This document shows positions 47,743 to 56,375 of a DNA stretch of 64,000 bases, piece after piece. How positions within the stretch are numbered: the first letter of the stretch is position 1; each line of letters opens with the position of its first letter. The stretch comes from Alteribacillus iranensis. Its GTDB lineage: Bacteria > Bacillota > Bacilli > Bacillales > Marinococcaceae. The notes under the pieces are model-generated. The model was not told where the DNA came from. It saw nothing but the letters and a program-made list of their open reading frames with translations, and did not search any database. The stretch spans positions 124,001 through 188,000 of the forward strand of contig NZ_FONT01000001.1 of the NCBI RefSeq assembly GCF_900113025.1. Reading direction: 5' to 3'. The translations under genes were made by a program, and so were the position numbers.

Positions 47743-49755
47743 ATGTCACAATCAAAAAATGGAAAGAACCATATTCCTTTCCGTCTAAATGTATTATTCT
47801 TCGCGATTTTTCTTCTGTTCTCTACTCTCATTCTCCGGCTGGGGTACATCCAGATCGTCCAAGGGGACGACTTCGAGAGGGATTTGGAACAGACGGCGAG
47901 CGAAGTAACAAGGGTCGATGCTCCTCGCGGTCTCATGTATGACCGTAATGGAGAGCTTCTTGTTGATAATAAGCTGACTCTGTCCCTCACTTATACGAAT
48001 AAACGGGATGTAAGTGAGGAAGAAAGAGTGGACATAGCGTCGAAATTGGCGACTATTATAGAAGTGGATAAGGATGAACTAGAGAAAATACCGGAGAGGA
48101 ATAAGAAGGATTTTTGGCTAACAACTCATCCCGAGGAAGCAAAAGAACTAATCACAGAAGCGGATGAAGAACAGGCGGAGGATGAAGATGAGCTTTACGA
48201 CTTGCAACTAGCACGGATTACAGACGAACATTTACGTGACCTTAATGATGAATTAAAAACGGTGTACATATGGGGAGAAATGATAAGCGGCTATTACAAT
48301 GCACCCCAACGAATTAAGAAAGGTCTCACGAGAGAAGAGGCTCACACGATAAGCGAACGGTTAGACAAGATGCCGGGTGTCGATATACTTCGTGATGCAG
48401 ATAGGCAATATTTGTACGAAGATGCTTTTCCAAGGTTTTTTGGCCAGACGGGAGCTATCCCTCGTGAAAACTTACAGGAGTACCTTGCAAAAGGATACAA
48501 TCGTTCCGATGAAGTTGGGACGAGCTTTTTAGAAGAGTATTATGAGAGCACCCTTCGAGGAAAGAAGGCGGAGATTTCTTCAGAAGAGGAAAATACAGGG
48601 GAAGAAACGAACGGAAGCAGGGGGAATGACTTAGTACTGACTATTGATATAGACCTTCAACAGGACGTAGAGAGCATTATTGATCAAGTGGTTGGAGGCA
48701 ATACGGGAAGTTTTATAAACGATCCGGAAGCTTATGCTGTAGTGATCGAACCAGATACCGGGGATATTTTAGCAGTGTCGGGATATTCAGACCATCTTGG
48801 TACGGTTTCTAGCTCTTTCGAGATGGGATCCACTGTCAAGGCCGCAACTGTTTTGGTCGGACTTGAAACAGGAGTAGTCACACCGGGTACTTATATATAC
48901 GATGCTCCCATTAATTTGCCGTACACTCCGGAAATCAGTTCGGTTGTGAATTTAGGAAACGTGAATTACTTAACAGCGCTTGAACGCTCTTCTAACGTAT
49001 ATATGGCACACATTGCGATGAGATTGGCTGGTTATCATTACGGAAGCAGTCAAACGTGGAACACGGAAAAGTATCACGAAGCTTATGAAATAATGAGATA
49101 CTACTACAGCCAATTTGGGCTAGGTGTAAAAACAGGTGTTGATTTACCATCAGAGTCAACGGGAATAAATGGAGGTAAAGCGAATCCGGGTAACTTGTTA
49201 TATCTAAGCTTTGGTCAGTTTGATACGTACACTCCGATGCAACTTGCTCAGTATATCGCGACTATTGCCAATGATGGCTACCGGATGCAGCCTCGCCTAG
49301 TAAAAGAGATTCATGAACCGAATACGAATAAAGATGCGATGGGTCCTGTGAAAAAACAATTCATGCCAAACGTATTAAACAGAATTGAAATTGATCCACA
49401 GTATATTGACATGGTTCAACAAGGATTGTGGCGCGTAACGAACGGTAGCCGGGGAACAGCCAGGTCTTATTTTGCTGACACAGAGTACACTTCTGCGGGT
49501 AAGACGGGGACGGCTCAAATAAAAATTCGCCAAGAAAGCACGAATCATCTCATCGATGGGAACAACCAAGCTTTTGTTGGATATGCACCATATGAAAACC
49601 CAGAAGTCGCAGTGGCTGTTATTGTTCCTGGTGTATATAAAAGCGGTCAGAGCGGAATGGCTAACACAATAGCGAAAAGAGCACTGGATGCATATTTTGA
49701 TTTGAAAGAAAAACGACCGGGGAAAGAAGAAGAAACGAGGCTGGGACAAAACTAG
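47743..49755 (+). CDS. pbpA: Class B penicillin-binding protein (PbpA/PBP2A type)
   Basis: A 670-residue transpeptidase. One N-terminal membrane anchor (NVLFFAIFLLFSTLILRLGY) is followed by a PBP dimer domain and the transpeptidase domain with active-site serine in GSTVKAA (SxxK), SSN and KTGTAQ. In B. subtilis PbpA works with PbpH in rod-shape wall synthesis. ATG 47743 follows GAGAGGAAAGG. The last codons lie in the left arm of a 17-bp inverted repeat. Confidence 0.94.
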   Translation: MSQSKNGKNHIPFRLNVLFFAIFLLFSTLILRLGYIQIVQGDDFERDLEQTASEVTRVDAPRGLMYDRNGELLVDNKLTLSLTYTNKRDVSEEERVDIASKLATIIEVDKDELEKIPERNKKDFWLTTHPEEAKELITEADEEQAEDEDELYDLQLARITDEHLRDLNDELKTVYIWGEMISGYYNAPQRIKKGLTREEAHTISERLDKMPGVDILRDADRQYLYEDAFPRFFGQTGAIPRENLQEYLAKGYNRSDEVGTSFLEEYYESTLRGKKAEISSEEENTGEETNGSRGNDLVLTIDIDLQQDVESIIDQVVGGNTGSFINDPEAYAVVIEPDTGDILAVSGYSDHLGTVSSSFEMGSTVKAATVLVGLETGVVTPGTYIYDAPINLPYTPEISSVVNLGNVNYLTALERSSNVYMAHIAMRLAGYHYGSSQTWNTEKYHEAYEIMRYYYSQFGLGVKTGVDLPSESTGINGGKANPGNLLYLSFGQFDTYTPMQLAQYIATIANDGYRMQPRLVKEIHEPNTNKDAMGPVKKQFMPNVLNRIEIDPQYIDMVQQGLWRVTNGSRGTARSYFADTEYTSAGKTGTAQIKIRQESTNHLIDGNNQAFVGYAPYENPEVAVAVIVPGVYKSGQSGMANTIAKRALDAYFDLKEKRPGKEEETRLGQN

Positions 49756-50005
49756 AATAGTCAACTCTAAAGACGAACGATCACATGTTGAAGGAGTCAC
49801 CCGTTTCATAAACGCAGTGTATCAGCGTAGTCAAAATACGTAGACTCCAGCGGGAACAGCACGAGCTGAAGATCCCGCAGGAAAGCCGTTTTCGCTTTCC
49901 GAGGAAGCTGAAGCCGTGCCCGCGGAAAGCGAAGTATTTTGACAAAGCGACAACATAAGTTGTTCGGATTTATCTTTCATTTAAATACTTTTGTCCCAGC
50001 CTCGT
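49735..50005 (+). repeat. Nested inverted-repeat element, copy C
   Basis: ACGAGGCTGGGACAAAA (49735-49751) pairs perfectly with TTTTGTCCCAGCCTCGT (49989-50005). Inside it, GTCAAAATAC (49830-49839) pairs with GTATTTTGAC (49934-49943). Within that is the GC-rich core: GACTCCAGCGGGAACAGCA, TGAAGATCCCGCAGG, hairpin GGAAAGC/GCTTTCC, CGAGGAAGCTGAAGCC and TGCCCGCGGAAAGCG. The outer right arm ends close to a T-poor region, so it is more than a simple terminator. It overlaps the last codons of pbpA. Confidence 0.85.
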
Positions 50006-50096
50006 TCATCATTGCCAGGGGCTGTGTGGTCGGTATGGATACTATCGTTATCGGCTCAGTCATTTGAAGACGGAAGAGTGGCACTGCAGCACCTAC

Positions 50097-50546
50097 TTAA
50101 TTGGTAATCTGAGCAATGACCTCTTGGTGATTCATTTGATTATGTAGTTTATAAGTGCCTGTTTTTATAGCTGTTGTTTTTCCGCTATTTTCCAATTTAT
50201 TAGCGAAGTCACCGGCATCTTCGATAATTTCCAATTCTTGTAACAAGTCCGCAACGTCATCACTGCTCATTCCCTCTTCAATATGTAAAATACTCCTTAC
50301 TTTGTTTCCTTCTGTATTTTTTATTTCATCAAATTCCTCGGCTTCTACCACTTTATATCCTTCATCCTCTAAGAAATGGACAGCAGTCTCTATGTCGGGA
50401 GTGCTCTCCGTCTCAGGTGGTATTCTCTCCGGCACTTGTGTATTCTCGGAGGACGGTTCTGAGGGGATGATATAGTAAGCTGCAGTCGAAAGGCAAGCTG
50501 AAAGAAACCAGCCCGCTGCAAATAATCGAATGGATTGTCTACTCAC
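50097..50546 (-). CDS. Membrane-anchored protein with an MltG-like LysM domain
   Basis: A 149-residue protein with an N-terminal signal anchor (SIRLFAAGWFLSACLSTAAY), a Pro/Glu/Ser-rich linker and a C-terminal domain (HIEEGMSSDDVADLLQELEII...TGTYKLHNQMNHQEVIAQI). That domain resembles the LysM-like N-terminal module of the lytic transglycosylase MltG/YceG. The catalytic part of MltG is missing. A peptidoglycan-related role is inferred. Confidence 0.75.
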   Translation of the reverse strand: MSRQSIRLFAAGWFLSACLSTAAYYIIPSEPSSENTQVPERIPPETESTPDIETAVHFLEDEGYKVVEAEEFDEIKNTEGNKVRSILHIEEGMSSDDVADLLQELEIIEDAGDFANKLENSGKTTAIKTGTYKLHNQMNHQEVIAQITN

Positions 50547-50634
50547 AACACTTTTTCCTCCTAGGTTTTATCAAGATGAATATGTTTATCCCGTTTTTGA
50601 AAACAGGGCAAAGGCTATAATGATGTCTTCAAGC

Positions 50635-50985
50635 CTATCGATCGGATGACAATCCCCCTAAAAGGGACTTGACTTCATTTGTGGTGAGGTTCATTTTTTT
50701 TGCAATGGTCTCTAACTCAAGACCTTGCTCGAATAACTGATAAGCTTCTTGACGAAGTTTAGTACTGCCGCTCTGCCGTGGTGTGGATGTATGAGTTGTT
50801 TGAACGGTGAGAAGTTCCTCTTCTAGGAAGCTGAGTCGTTTTTTCATTTCGTAAACATCCCCCATCATTTGCAGGGATAACTCATCGATTTCTTCTTTTG
50901 TTTCTTTCCCCTCGTCGTTAACGAAAAAAGAAACAAGGAGTAATAATACTCCGAAACCTGTAAGTGAAACTAGTACCCATTCCAT
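50635..50985 (-). CDS. Single-pass membrane protein with coiled coil and C-terminal HTH-like segment
   Basis: About 116 residues from MEWVLVSL (50985). One transmembrane helix (residues 2-22), a coiled coil (KEEIDELSLQMMGDVYEMKK and on) and a C-terminal helical motif (YQLFEQGLELETIAKKMNL) like a degenerate helix-turn-helix. AGGGAGGGCC on the minus strand fits this start. I do not recognise the family. Similar small anchored proteins with a DUF6115-like C-terminus occur in Bacillaceae, but this is from memory. Confidence 0.65.
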   Translation of the reverse strand: MEWVLVSLTGFGVLLLLVSFFVNDEGKETKEEIDELSLQMMGDVYEMKKRLSFLEEELLTVQTTHTSTPRQSGSTKLRQEAYQLFEQGLELETIAKKMNLTTNEVKSLLGGLSSDR

Positions 50986-51187
50986 GCTTTTTTGGCCCTC
51001 CCTATCTCTGTATGTACCATAATTATACATGTTCATTAGAAAGAGAGGAATGTTTGCCTCCGTGTTTTTGAAGTGACGAGGTAAAAAAATAGTCAGAAAC
51101 TCTTGGAGGATGTTGAAAAAAGAACTTCTACCGTTATGTTATAAACGAATGAAAGAGAACTTGACGCATACGTGTGTTAAATAAATC

Positions 51188-51216
51188 TTGCGACAAAGGA
51201 TGGGATTTGCTATCAT
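51188..51216 (+). promoter_or_regulatory. Promoter of rpmG
   Basis: TTGCGA (51188-51193), 17 bases, TATCAT (51211-51216), about 40 bases before the rpmG start. Confidence 0.6.
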
Positions 51217-51256
51217 TGAAAAGTATGAATGATGCTGAAACATGGGAGGGATAACG

Positions 51257-51406
51257 ATGCGCGTACAAGTGACACTTGCCTGTACTGAAACGGGAGACCG
51301 TAATTATATTACGACCAAAAACAAACGTACGAATCCAGAGCGTATTGAATTAAAAAAATATTGCCCGCGTCTGAAAAGACACACGCTTCACCGGGAGACG
51401 AAATAA
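51257..51406 (+). CDS. rpmG: 50S ribosomal protein L33
   Basis: A 49-residue basic protein: [20 protein letters not shown] ... [22 protein letters not shown] (second part shortened here). It is the RpmGA-like form. The first zinc pair is CTET rather than CxxC, and a single Cys remains in YCPR, so zinc binding is probably lost. This is a C-minus variant that can support translation in low zinc. GGGAGGG precedes the ATG. Confidence 0.95.
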   Translation: MRVQVTLACTETGDRNYITTKNKRTNPERIELKKYCPRLKRHTLHRETK

Positions 51407-51436
51407 GCAGAGGGACTCAGCTCCTCTGCTTTTTTT
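51406..51436 (+). terminator. Terminator after rpmG
   Basis: AGCAGAGG pairs with CCTCTGCT around GACTCAGCT, followed by seven T. Confidence 0.9.
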
Positions 51437-51591
51437 GTACGAAAAATAGTCATAATTAGAGTCTTCTTTGAAGAGACGTGATCGTTTATTGCTATCGTTA
51501 TCATGACGCCAACCTGAACCTCCAGTAGTTCTTCAGCACTTGCCGCTAACAAGCGGACAATTGGTTTCCTGACAAGAAAGGATAATGAGTG

Positions 51592-52146
51592 ATGAATAAA
51601 CATGACATGCGCATACATATTAGAGACCAGTTTAAAAATAAGTCACAGCTGCAACTTTCTTCAGCATCCCAAAAGATTTACCATCATTTATTCGACTGGT
51701 ATGGTTGGGAAAATGCAACAAACATAGCCATCACTATGTCAACAGATAATGAAATAGATACTTTGCCAATTATAGAAAAGGGATGGCAAGAGCGAAAAAA
51801 TATGGCGGTTCCAAGGGTAGATCCTATAAATAGAAAGCTTCATTTTTATAAGATCACAGCAGTAGAAGATACAAAAAAAGAGTTTGCAGGCATTAGGGAG
51901 CCGGATCCAGCCCGTACGGAGTTACTCGATCATTCCGCACTCGAGCTGATCATCGTACCAGGGCTTGCCTTCGACAAAGATAAATATCGGTTAGGGTTCG
52001 GCGGGGGATACTATGACCGCTTATTAAGCCGTTTATCCGTGTTAACTTGTGGTTTGTCCCTTGATTTCCAGTTATTTGACGAAGTCCCAAGGGAAGCGCA
52101 TGACATACCTTTAGATGCTATCGTCACCGAAAATGGTATCATCTAG
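51592..52146 (+). CDS. yqgN: 5-formyltetrahydrofolate cyclo-ligase
   Basis: A 184-residue MTHFS-family protein (YqgN). Conserved blocks are the C-terminal IIVPGLAFDKDKYRLGFGGG (ATP/folate site) followed by YYDRLL, and the N-terminal basic region. It converts 5-formyl-THF to 5,10-methenyl-THF. ATG 51592 after AAGAAAGGA is preferred over GTG 51589. The rpmG-yqgN-yqgO-gluP order follows B. subtilis. Confidence 0.93.
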   Translation: MNKHDMRIHIRDQFKNKSQLQLSSASQKIYHHLFDWYGWENATNIAITMSTDNEIDTLPIIEKGWQERKNMAVPRVDPINRKLHFYKITAVEDTKKEFAGIREPDPARTELLDHSALELIIVPGLAFDKDKYRLGFGGGYYDRLLSRLSVLTCGLSLDFQLFDEVPREAHDIPLDAIVTENGII

Positions 52147-52160
52147 CCATATTTTTAAAA

Positions 52161-52456
52161 GATAGGAATGTATTACATGTACGGAGTAATGTCTAACTCC
52201 AGGCGCCATCGGCTCGAGGTCGCTTCAACCCTTCTCTTGGCGGCAAGCCTCCTCAGGCCCACACGATGTGGGCGGTTTTAGTAGAAGTTCCTTTTTCTTA
52301 AGTCGAACATCTTTCACGCCTCCGCTTTTCTTTATTGTCTAGCATCAGCGCCTACTCGCTCGAGATCACTTCAGGCCTTTGCCGAAGCCAAAAAGCGGCA
52401 TCAGTCAAAGACCTTCCAGTGCTAGTCGCTCGTGAGCAAGGCGCTTTCGCTTTTCT
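52161..52456 (+). repeat. Two copies of the TGTCTAGC repeat family
   Basis: 52161-52300 reads GTATTACATGTACGGAG then TGTCTAACTCCAG, CGGCTCGAGGTCGCTTCA. 52336-52456 reads TGTCTAGCATCAGCGCCTAC, TCGCTCGAGATCACTTCAG and ends GCGCTTTCGCTTTTCTTA. They share the block TGTCTAGCTCCAGCGCCTAG with 45040 and 52768, and the tail CTTTCGCTTTTCTT with 45023 and 45210. The whole yqgN-yqgO gap is made of this family. Confidence 0.75.
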
Positions 52457-52513
52457 TATCTGTATATCTGTTAAACGTTCAGCAAACAATAAGGTAAAAA
52501 GAAGGTGAGCACC

Positions 52514-52696
52514 TTGATCAGTTGGAGATGGCTTTTGTTTACTGTTATGTTTTTAATGATTTGGTTAACCATGAGAGGGAATGTTGTCCGTTATATTATG
52601 GGGAACAGAATGTTAAGAAGAGCAGCTATCACATTTGCGTTAAGAATCCCTTATTTGCGAGATAACTTACTTTCTTCTTTCCGAGCAGCTCTATAA
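52514..52696 (+). CDS. yqgO: YqgO-like small membrane protein
   Basis: A 60-residue protein with one hydrophobic helix (WRWLLFTVMFLMIWLTM) and a basic amphipathic C-terminus. TTG 52514 is chosen because GAAGGTGA then sits 7 bases upstream; GTG 52505 lies inside that site. Size and place between yqgN and the rhomboid gene match YqgO. The function is unknown. Confidence 0.75.
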   Translation: MISWRWLLFTVMFLMIWLTMRGNVVRYIMGNRMLRRAAITFALRIPYLRDNLLSSFRAAL

Positions 52697-52700
52697 ACGC

Positions 52701-52730
52701 AACCGCCGTCCTGTGGGACTGGCGGTTTTT
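52701..52730 (+). terminator. Terminator after yqgO
   Basis: AACCGCC pairs with GGCGGTT, with GTCC/GGAC inside, followed by TTTTT. Confidence 0.85.
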
Positions 52731-52737
52731 CGTGATA

Positions 52738-52812
52738 GATATGAAAGTATTACATTCATGGAGTGAGGTCTAGCTCCAGCACCTAGTCGCTTTGTTTCTA
52801 CAAGCGATCATG
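52738..52812 (+). repeat. Fourth copy of the TGTCTAGC repeat family
   Basis: GATATGAAAGTATTACATTC, ATGGAGTGAGGTCTAGCTCC, AGCACCTAGTCGCTTTG. The 30 bases before the GTCTAGC block match those before the copy at 52191, so the conserved unit starts well upstream of that block. The copy is truncated on its 3' side. Confidence 0.65.
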
Positions 52813-52887
52813 ATGCTTAATAGTCGAACATAAAATTTCTCCTTGCTATAATGGGGAGGAGTTCTCGCCGGCTGAAGGGGTGAAAGA

Positions 52888-54444
52888 GTGAAGGCAAACC
52901 ACCTTTTTTGGAAATTCGTCTATCATTTAGTCATAAAAGAAAATGCACGTATAATTGATGCGAGTCCGGATAAAAAAAGAATCTGGCTCGAACATGAAAA
53001 CAACGGGCAAAAACAAGCGATTCGAGTAGCGCGCGTGGAACACGACTGGATGAGAGAAATAGAAGAGGATCAATCAAAGGCGATACAGTCAATGAAGCGA
53101 ATAAAGAGAATGATCCCTTCGAGAAATCTTGTCTTTTACAATATTTATGTATCGACTTTTCCTCCAGTGGATCTGTATGACCGGATGTCTTTAATGGAGA
53201 ATAAGGAAAATACTCCTATCCAACATTTCTTTGTAGCGGAAGACCCCGTCCGAGACGTGACCGATCTTCCTGAAGAGGTTCTAAAGCAGCTTGGTACCAA
53301 GTGGTCTTGGGAGGAAATAGAAGAGAATATAACGGATGATGGACATGAACAATATGAGTCCTTCTACAGGAGAGAGACAAAACGAAAACAAGAAAGTTTA
53401 GAGGACCGAGACCGTTCTTTGCTTTTGTATGGAAAAACCCGTATCACTTATCTTTTATTAATGTTCATTGCACTCATGTTTTTTTTAATAGAACAGGCGG
53501 GCGGAAGTACAGATATTTTAACTCTTATCGAATATGGAGCTAAATACAATCCAGCCATTTTAGATGGTGAATGGTGGCGGTTTTTTACGTCGATGTTCCT
53601 CCATATTGGCTTTTTCCATTTATTCATGAATTCTCTGGCGCTTTTTTATTTAGGGACAGCTGTTGAAAGAATGTACGGCAGCTTACGTTTTATTTTCATT
53701 TACTTTATAGCTGGATTGTTTGGATCGCTTGCGAGCTTCGCATTTAATGAACAAGTTTCAGCTGGTGCCTCTGGGGCTATTTTTGGCTGTTTTGGGGCAT
53801 TGTTGTATTTCGGTTTGATCCACCGCCAGTTATTTTTCCGTACGATGGGTTTCAATGTCATATTCATTCTGGCGATCAATTTAGCTTTTGGTTTTGCGGT
53901 TCCGGCCGTAGACAACGGGGCACATATTGGCGGGCTTGTAGGTGGTTTTTTAGCTTCTGCTATCGTGCATTTACCTCGCCACAAACTGAATAGAAGGCAA
54001 GCGTTCATCTTACCTTTCACCTTTGTCCTAGCCGCTGGGATGTTTGGGTTAGGAATAACGAATGATAATAAAAGTGACTCTCCCTTGTTAGACCTGCAAA
54101 TTGCCCAAGAGTTGCTGCAAGAAAATGAAACAGAAGAAGCTGAAGACATTCTTCTAGGTATATTAGAGAATCAAGAACATGCTCAAGCCCGTTTTTTGCT
54201 TGGGAATGCTTTGATTCAGAAAGGAAATACGGAAGAAGCTCTCGTCCAATTTCAGAAAGCGGTAACGTTAGATGAAGAATTTCCCGAGGCTTATTATAAT
54301 TTAACCATTCTATATTTAGAGCTAGGGCGAGTAGAAGAAGCCCAAGAATCATTCAGGAAAGTGAAACAAACAAGTGATCCTCGAACAGCTGAGCAGCTGG
54401 ATATGGAGCGGTTGGAAACGTTACTTCGTGAAAAATCTGAATAA
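52888..54444 (+). CDS. gluP: Rhomboid intramembrane protease GluP with TPR domain
   Basis: A 518-residue protein (YqgP). It has a large cytoplasmic N-terminal domain (1-185), six or more transmembrane helices with the catalytic serine in SAGASGAIFG and the histidine in NGAHIGGLVGG, and a C-terminal tetratricopeptide region (EALVQFQKAVTLDEEFPEAY and the following helices). It cleaves membrane proteins; in B. subtilis it acts on the Mg transporter MgtE. It starts at GTG 52888 after AAGGGGTGAAAG. Confidence 0.94.
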   Translation: MKANHLFWKFVYHLVIKENARIIDASPDKKRIWLEHENNGQKQAIRVARVEHDWMREIEEDQSKAIQSMKRIKRMIPSRNLVFYNIYVSTFPPVDLYDRMSLMENKENTPIQHFFVAEDPVRDVTDLPEEVLKQLGTKWSWEEIEENITDDGHEQYESFYRRETKRKQESLEDRDRSLLLYGKTRITYLLLMFIALMFFLIEQAGGSTDILTLIEYGAKYNPAILDGEWWRFFTSMFLHIGFFHLFMNSLALFYLGTAVERMYGSLRFIFIYFIAGLFGSLASFAFNEQVSAGASGAIFGCFGALLYFGLIHRQLFFRTMGFNVIFILAINLAFGFAVPAVDNGAHIGGLVGGFLASAIVHLPRHKLNRRQAFILPFTFVLAAGMFGLGITNDNKSDSPLLDLQIAQELLQENETEEAEDILLGILENQEHAQARFLLGNALIQKGNTEEALVQFQKAVTLDEEFPEAYYNLTILYLELGRVEEAQESFRKVKQTSDPRTAEQLDMERLETLLREKSE

Positions 54445-54509
54445 CGTTTCGTATGTCTCTACTCTCATTCGCATAAACTGTAGCAATTGCGGATAGAGGA
54501 GGACGTCAC

Positions 54510-55013
54510 GTGATTGAAAGTTTAGCTGATCTTCTCGTTGCTGGAACGATTCTAGGTGCTAGCATCTCTTATTCAAGAAATCAATCAACCCTCTCTTTTA
54601 TTGTTGTACTTCTCTTTCTCTTTTGTTCCTATGTGGGGTATCTCCTTTCTTCGAATGGGTGGGTGTATGTAGAGACCCATTATTGGTTCATTGATTCACT
54701 GAGAGTTATTGCAGCGCTTGGTCTTGTATTGTCTGGATGGGTATGTTTCATGCCTCTCCATGGATTTTATCACCAAAGAAGCAGATATATCTGGATGGCG
54801 ACGTCTTTTTTTTCATTTTTTATTGGCTGGCATGCGGGGCACTGGCTTAAGAGTATGCCGGCTCTTCTAACGTCCTTTTGCTTGTTTATCCTATTTTTAG
54901 TGGCAGGGCGTATCGCTTGGACAGCTATTGCAACGAACTGGAAGCAACGTTCTTACACACCACACGCCCCATATGGCGCTCTTCTTTTATTTTCTATTCT
55001 CCTATTGCTATAA
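54510..55013 (+). CDS. Polytopic membrane protein, unknown
   Basis: A 167-residue protein, GTG start after AGAGGAGG. Five transmembrane helices fill almost the whole length. Short loops hold several aromatic and His residues (SNGWVYVETHYWF, MPLHGFYHQRS, GWHAGHW). I do not recognise a family. It lies between gluP and yqgQ; in B. subtilis these are adjacent, so this looks like a lineage-specific insertion. It ends 7 bases before yqgQ. Confidence 0.65.
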   Translation: MIESLADLLVAGTILGASISYSRNQSTLSFIVVLLFLFCSYVGYLLSSNGWVYVETHYWFIDSLRVIAALGLVLSGWVCFMPLHGFYHQRSRYIWMATSFFSFFIGWHAGHWLKSMPALLTSFCLFILFLVAGRIAWTAIATNWKQRSYTPHAPYGALLLFSILLLL

Positions 55014-55020
55014 TAGGGTC

Positions 55021-55218
55021 ATGGATAATATGGATACTATAGCAGGGATACGCAAATGGCTCATGCAATTTCGTACAGTGATCTATACGAAAGATAGACA
55101 GTTGGACTTGGATATTATGGAAGAAGAAATAAGACAGGCGTTTGAAGTCGGGCTTTTAGAAAAGGAAATGTATATGAAAGCTCTCCTTACCATTCAGAAG
55201 GAAAGACGGGAATTATAG
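55021..55218 (+). CDS. yqgQ: YqgQ family protein (DUF910)
   Basis: A 65-residue protein: VIYTKDRQLDLDIMEEEI and LLEKEMYMKALLTIQKERRE match the DUF910 pattern. YqgQ has a fold related to nucleic-acid-binding proteins but no proven role. ATG 55021 is used, with ATG 55030 possible. It sits upstream of glcK as in B. subtilis. Confidence 0.85.
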   Translation: MDNMDTIAGIRKWLMQFRTVIYTKDRQLDLDIMEEEIRQAFEVGLLEKEMYMKALLTIQKERREL

Positions 55219-55259
55219 CTGGCACGAATGTAGGGTTTCATCATAGAGGAGCTGTACAT

Positions 55260-56231
55260 ATGGATAAACAATATGTTTTAGGAATAGATGTTGGAGGTAC
55301 ATCAACAAAAATGGCTATTTTTTCATTGGCCGGTGAAATGGTAGCGAAATGGGCTATTTCGACAAATAGGACAAATACGAGCTTGAATCTCCCAGTGGAT
55401 ATTAGTATATCTGTTAAGAAGACATTAGAAGAGTACGCCATAAAAAATAGTCAAATGTTAGCTGCCGGGGTGGGAATACCCGGCTTTGTTCTTGCCGATC
55501 AAGGGATGGTTATTTCTTCAGTGAATTTAGGGTTGGAAAATTACCTTATCGCTCCTCTGTTAGAGAAAGAACTAGGTTTTCCTGTTTGTGTGGATAATGA
55601 TGCTAATCTGGCGGCTGCAGGAGAGAAGTGGAAAGGAGCCGGACGCCATGTCTCTGATTTAATATTTATTACATTAGGGACAGGCGTGGGCAGCGGTATT
55701 TTGTTGAATGGAGAAATTTTTCGAGGAGCAGGCCATGCTGCAGGTGAGATAGGTCATGTCACAGTGCTTCCACAAGGAGGATCTCCATGTAAATGCGGAA
55801 AATATGGTTGCTTAGAAACGATATCATCTGCTACCGGGATTGCCAGACTGGCAAAGGAAAACGCTCTATTAAACAAAAACTCGAAGCTATACGACTTAAT
55901 GAGACAACGGGAGCTAACTGCAGAAGATGTTTTCAGGAGCATGGATGAAGGAGATAACGAGGCTCGTGTCGTCGTTGAAAAAGCAATGAAGTATCTTGGA
56001 ATAGCTCTAGCGAACACTGCTAACGTATTACAACCTCAATATTTAATTATTGGCGGTGGCTTAGCGGCAGCTGGCAACAGTTTAATAAGGCCTTTGGAAA
56101 AACATTTCAACTTCCATGCTCTACAGAGAATAAAACAAGTGGCAAAAGTTAAATTGGCTGAATTAGGAAATGATGCTGGTGTCACAGGAGGGGCTTGGCT
56201 AGCTCTGAAACAGTACGGAAAGCATAATTAA
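55260..56231 (+). CDS. glcK: ROK-family glucokinase
   Basis: A 323-residue ROK kinase (YqgR). The N-terminal phosphate loop is DVGGTSTKMAI. The sugar-binding GEIGHVTV and the ROK zinc motif CKCGKYGCLE are intact. LGTGVGSGILL and GGGLAAAGNSL are also conserved. It phosphorylates glucose to glucose-6-phosphate. GAGGAGC precedes the ATG. Confidence 0.95.
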   Translation: MDKQYVLGIDVGGTSTKMAIFSLAGEMVAKWAISTNRTNTSLNLPVDISISVKKTLEEYAIKNSQMLAAGVGIPGFVLADQGMVISSVNLGLENYLIAPLLEKELGFPVCVDNDANLAAAGEKWKGAGRHVSDLIFITLGTGVGSGILLNGEIFRGAGHAAGEIGHVTVLPQGGSPCKCGKYGCLETISSATGIARLAKENALLNKNSKLYDLMRQRELTAEDVFRSMDEGDNEARVVVEKAMKYLGIALANTANVLQPQYLIIGGGLAAAGNSLIRPLEKHFNFHALQRIKQVAKVKLAELGNDAGVTGGAWLALKQYGKHN

Positions 56232-56375
56232 ATGGAGGGCAAGAAAAAGAAGATTCCGTGGAAAGAATAAATACTTTGGGTTATGATAAAGAATAGATGA
56301 AGTTACAGTACGATAAATACTACTTTATGTAGTAACTATAGTAGGAAATATGGTAACGAAGGAGAGAATGGCAAC
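56232..56375 (+). promoter_or_regulatory. glcK-aspA gap with a small dyad
   Basis: TACTAC-TTTAT-GTAGTA forms a six-base-pair hairpin at about 56319-56335, about 40 bases before aspA. It may be an operator or a weak terminator. No clear promoter boxes were identified. Confidence 0.3.

Noticed and set aside
53700-54352. 149- and 111-codon antisense ORFs opposite gluP
   Set aside because: Reverse-strand shadows of a membrane protein; composition unlike any real neighbour.
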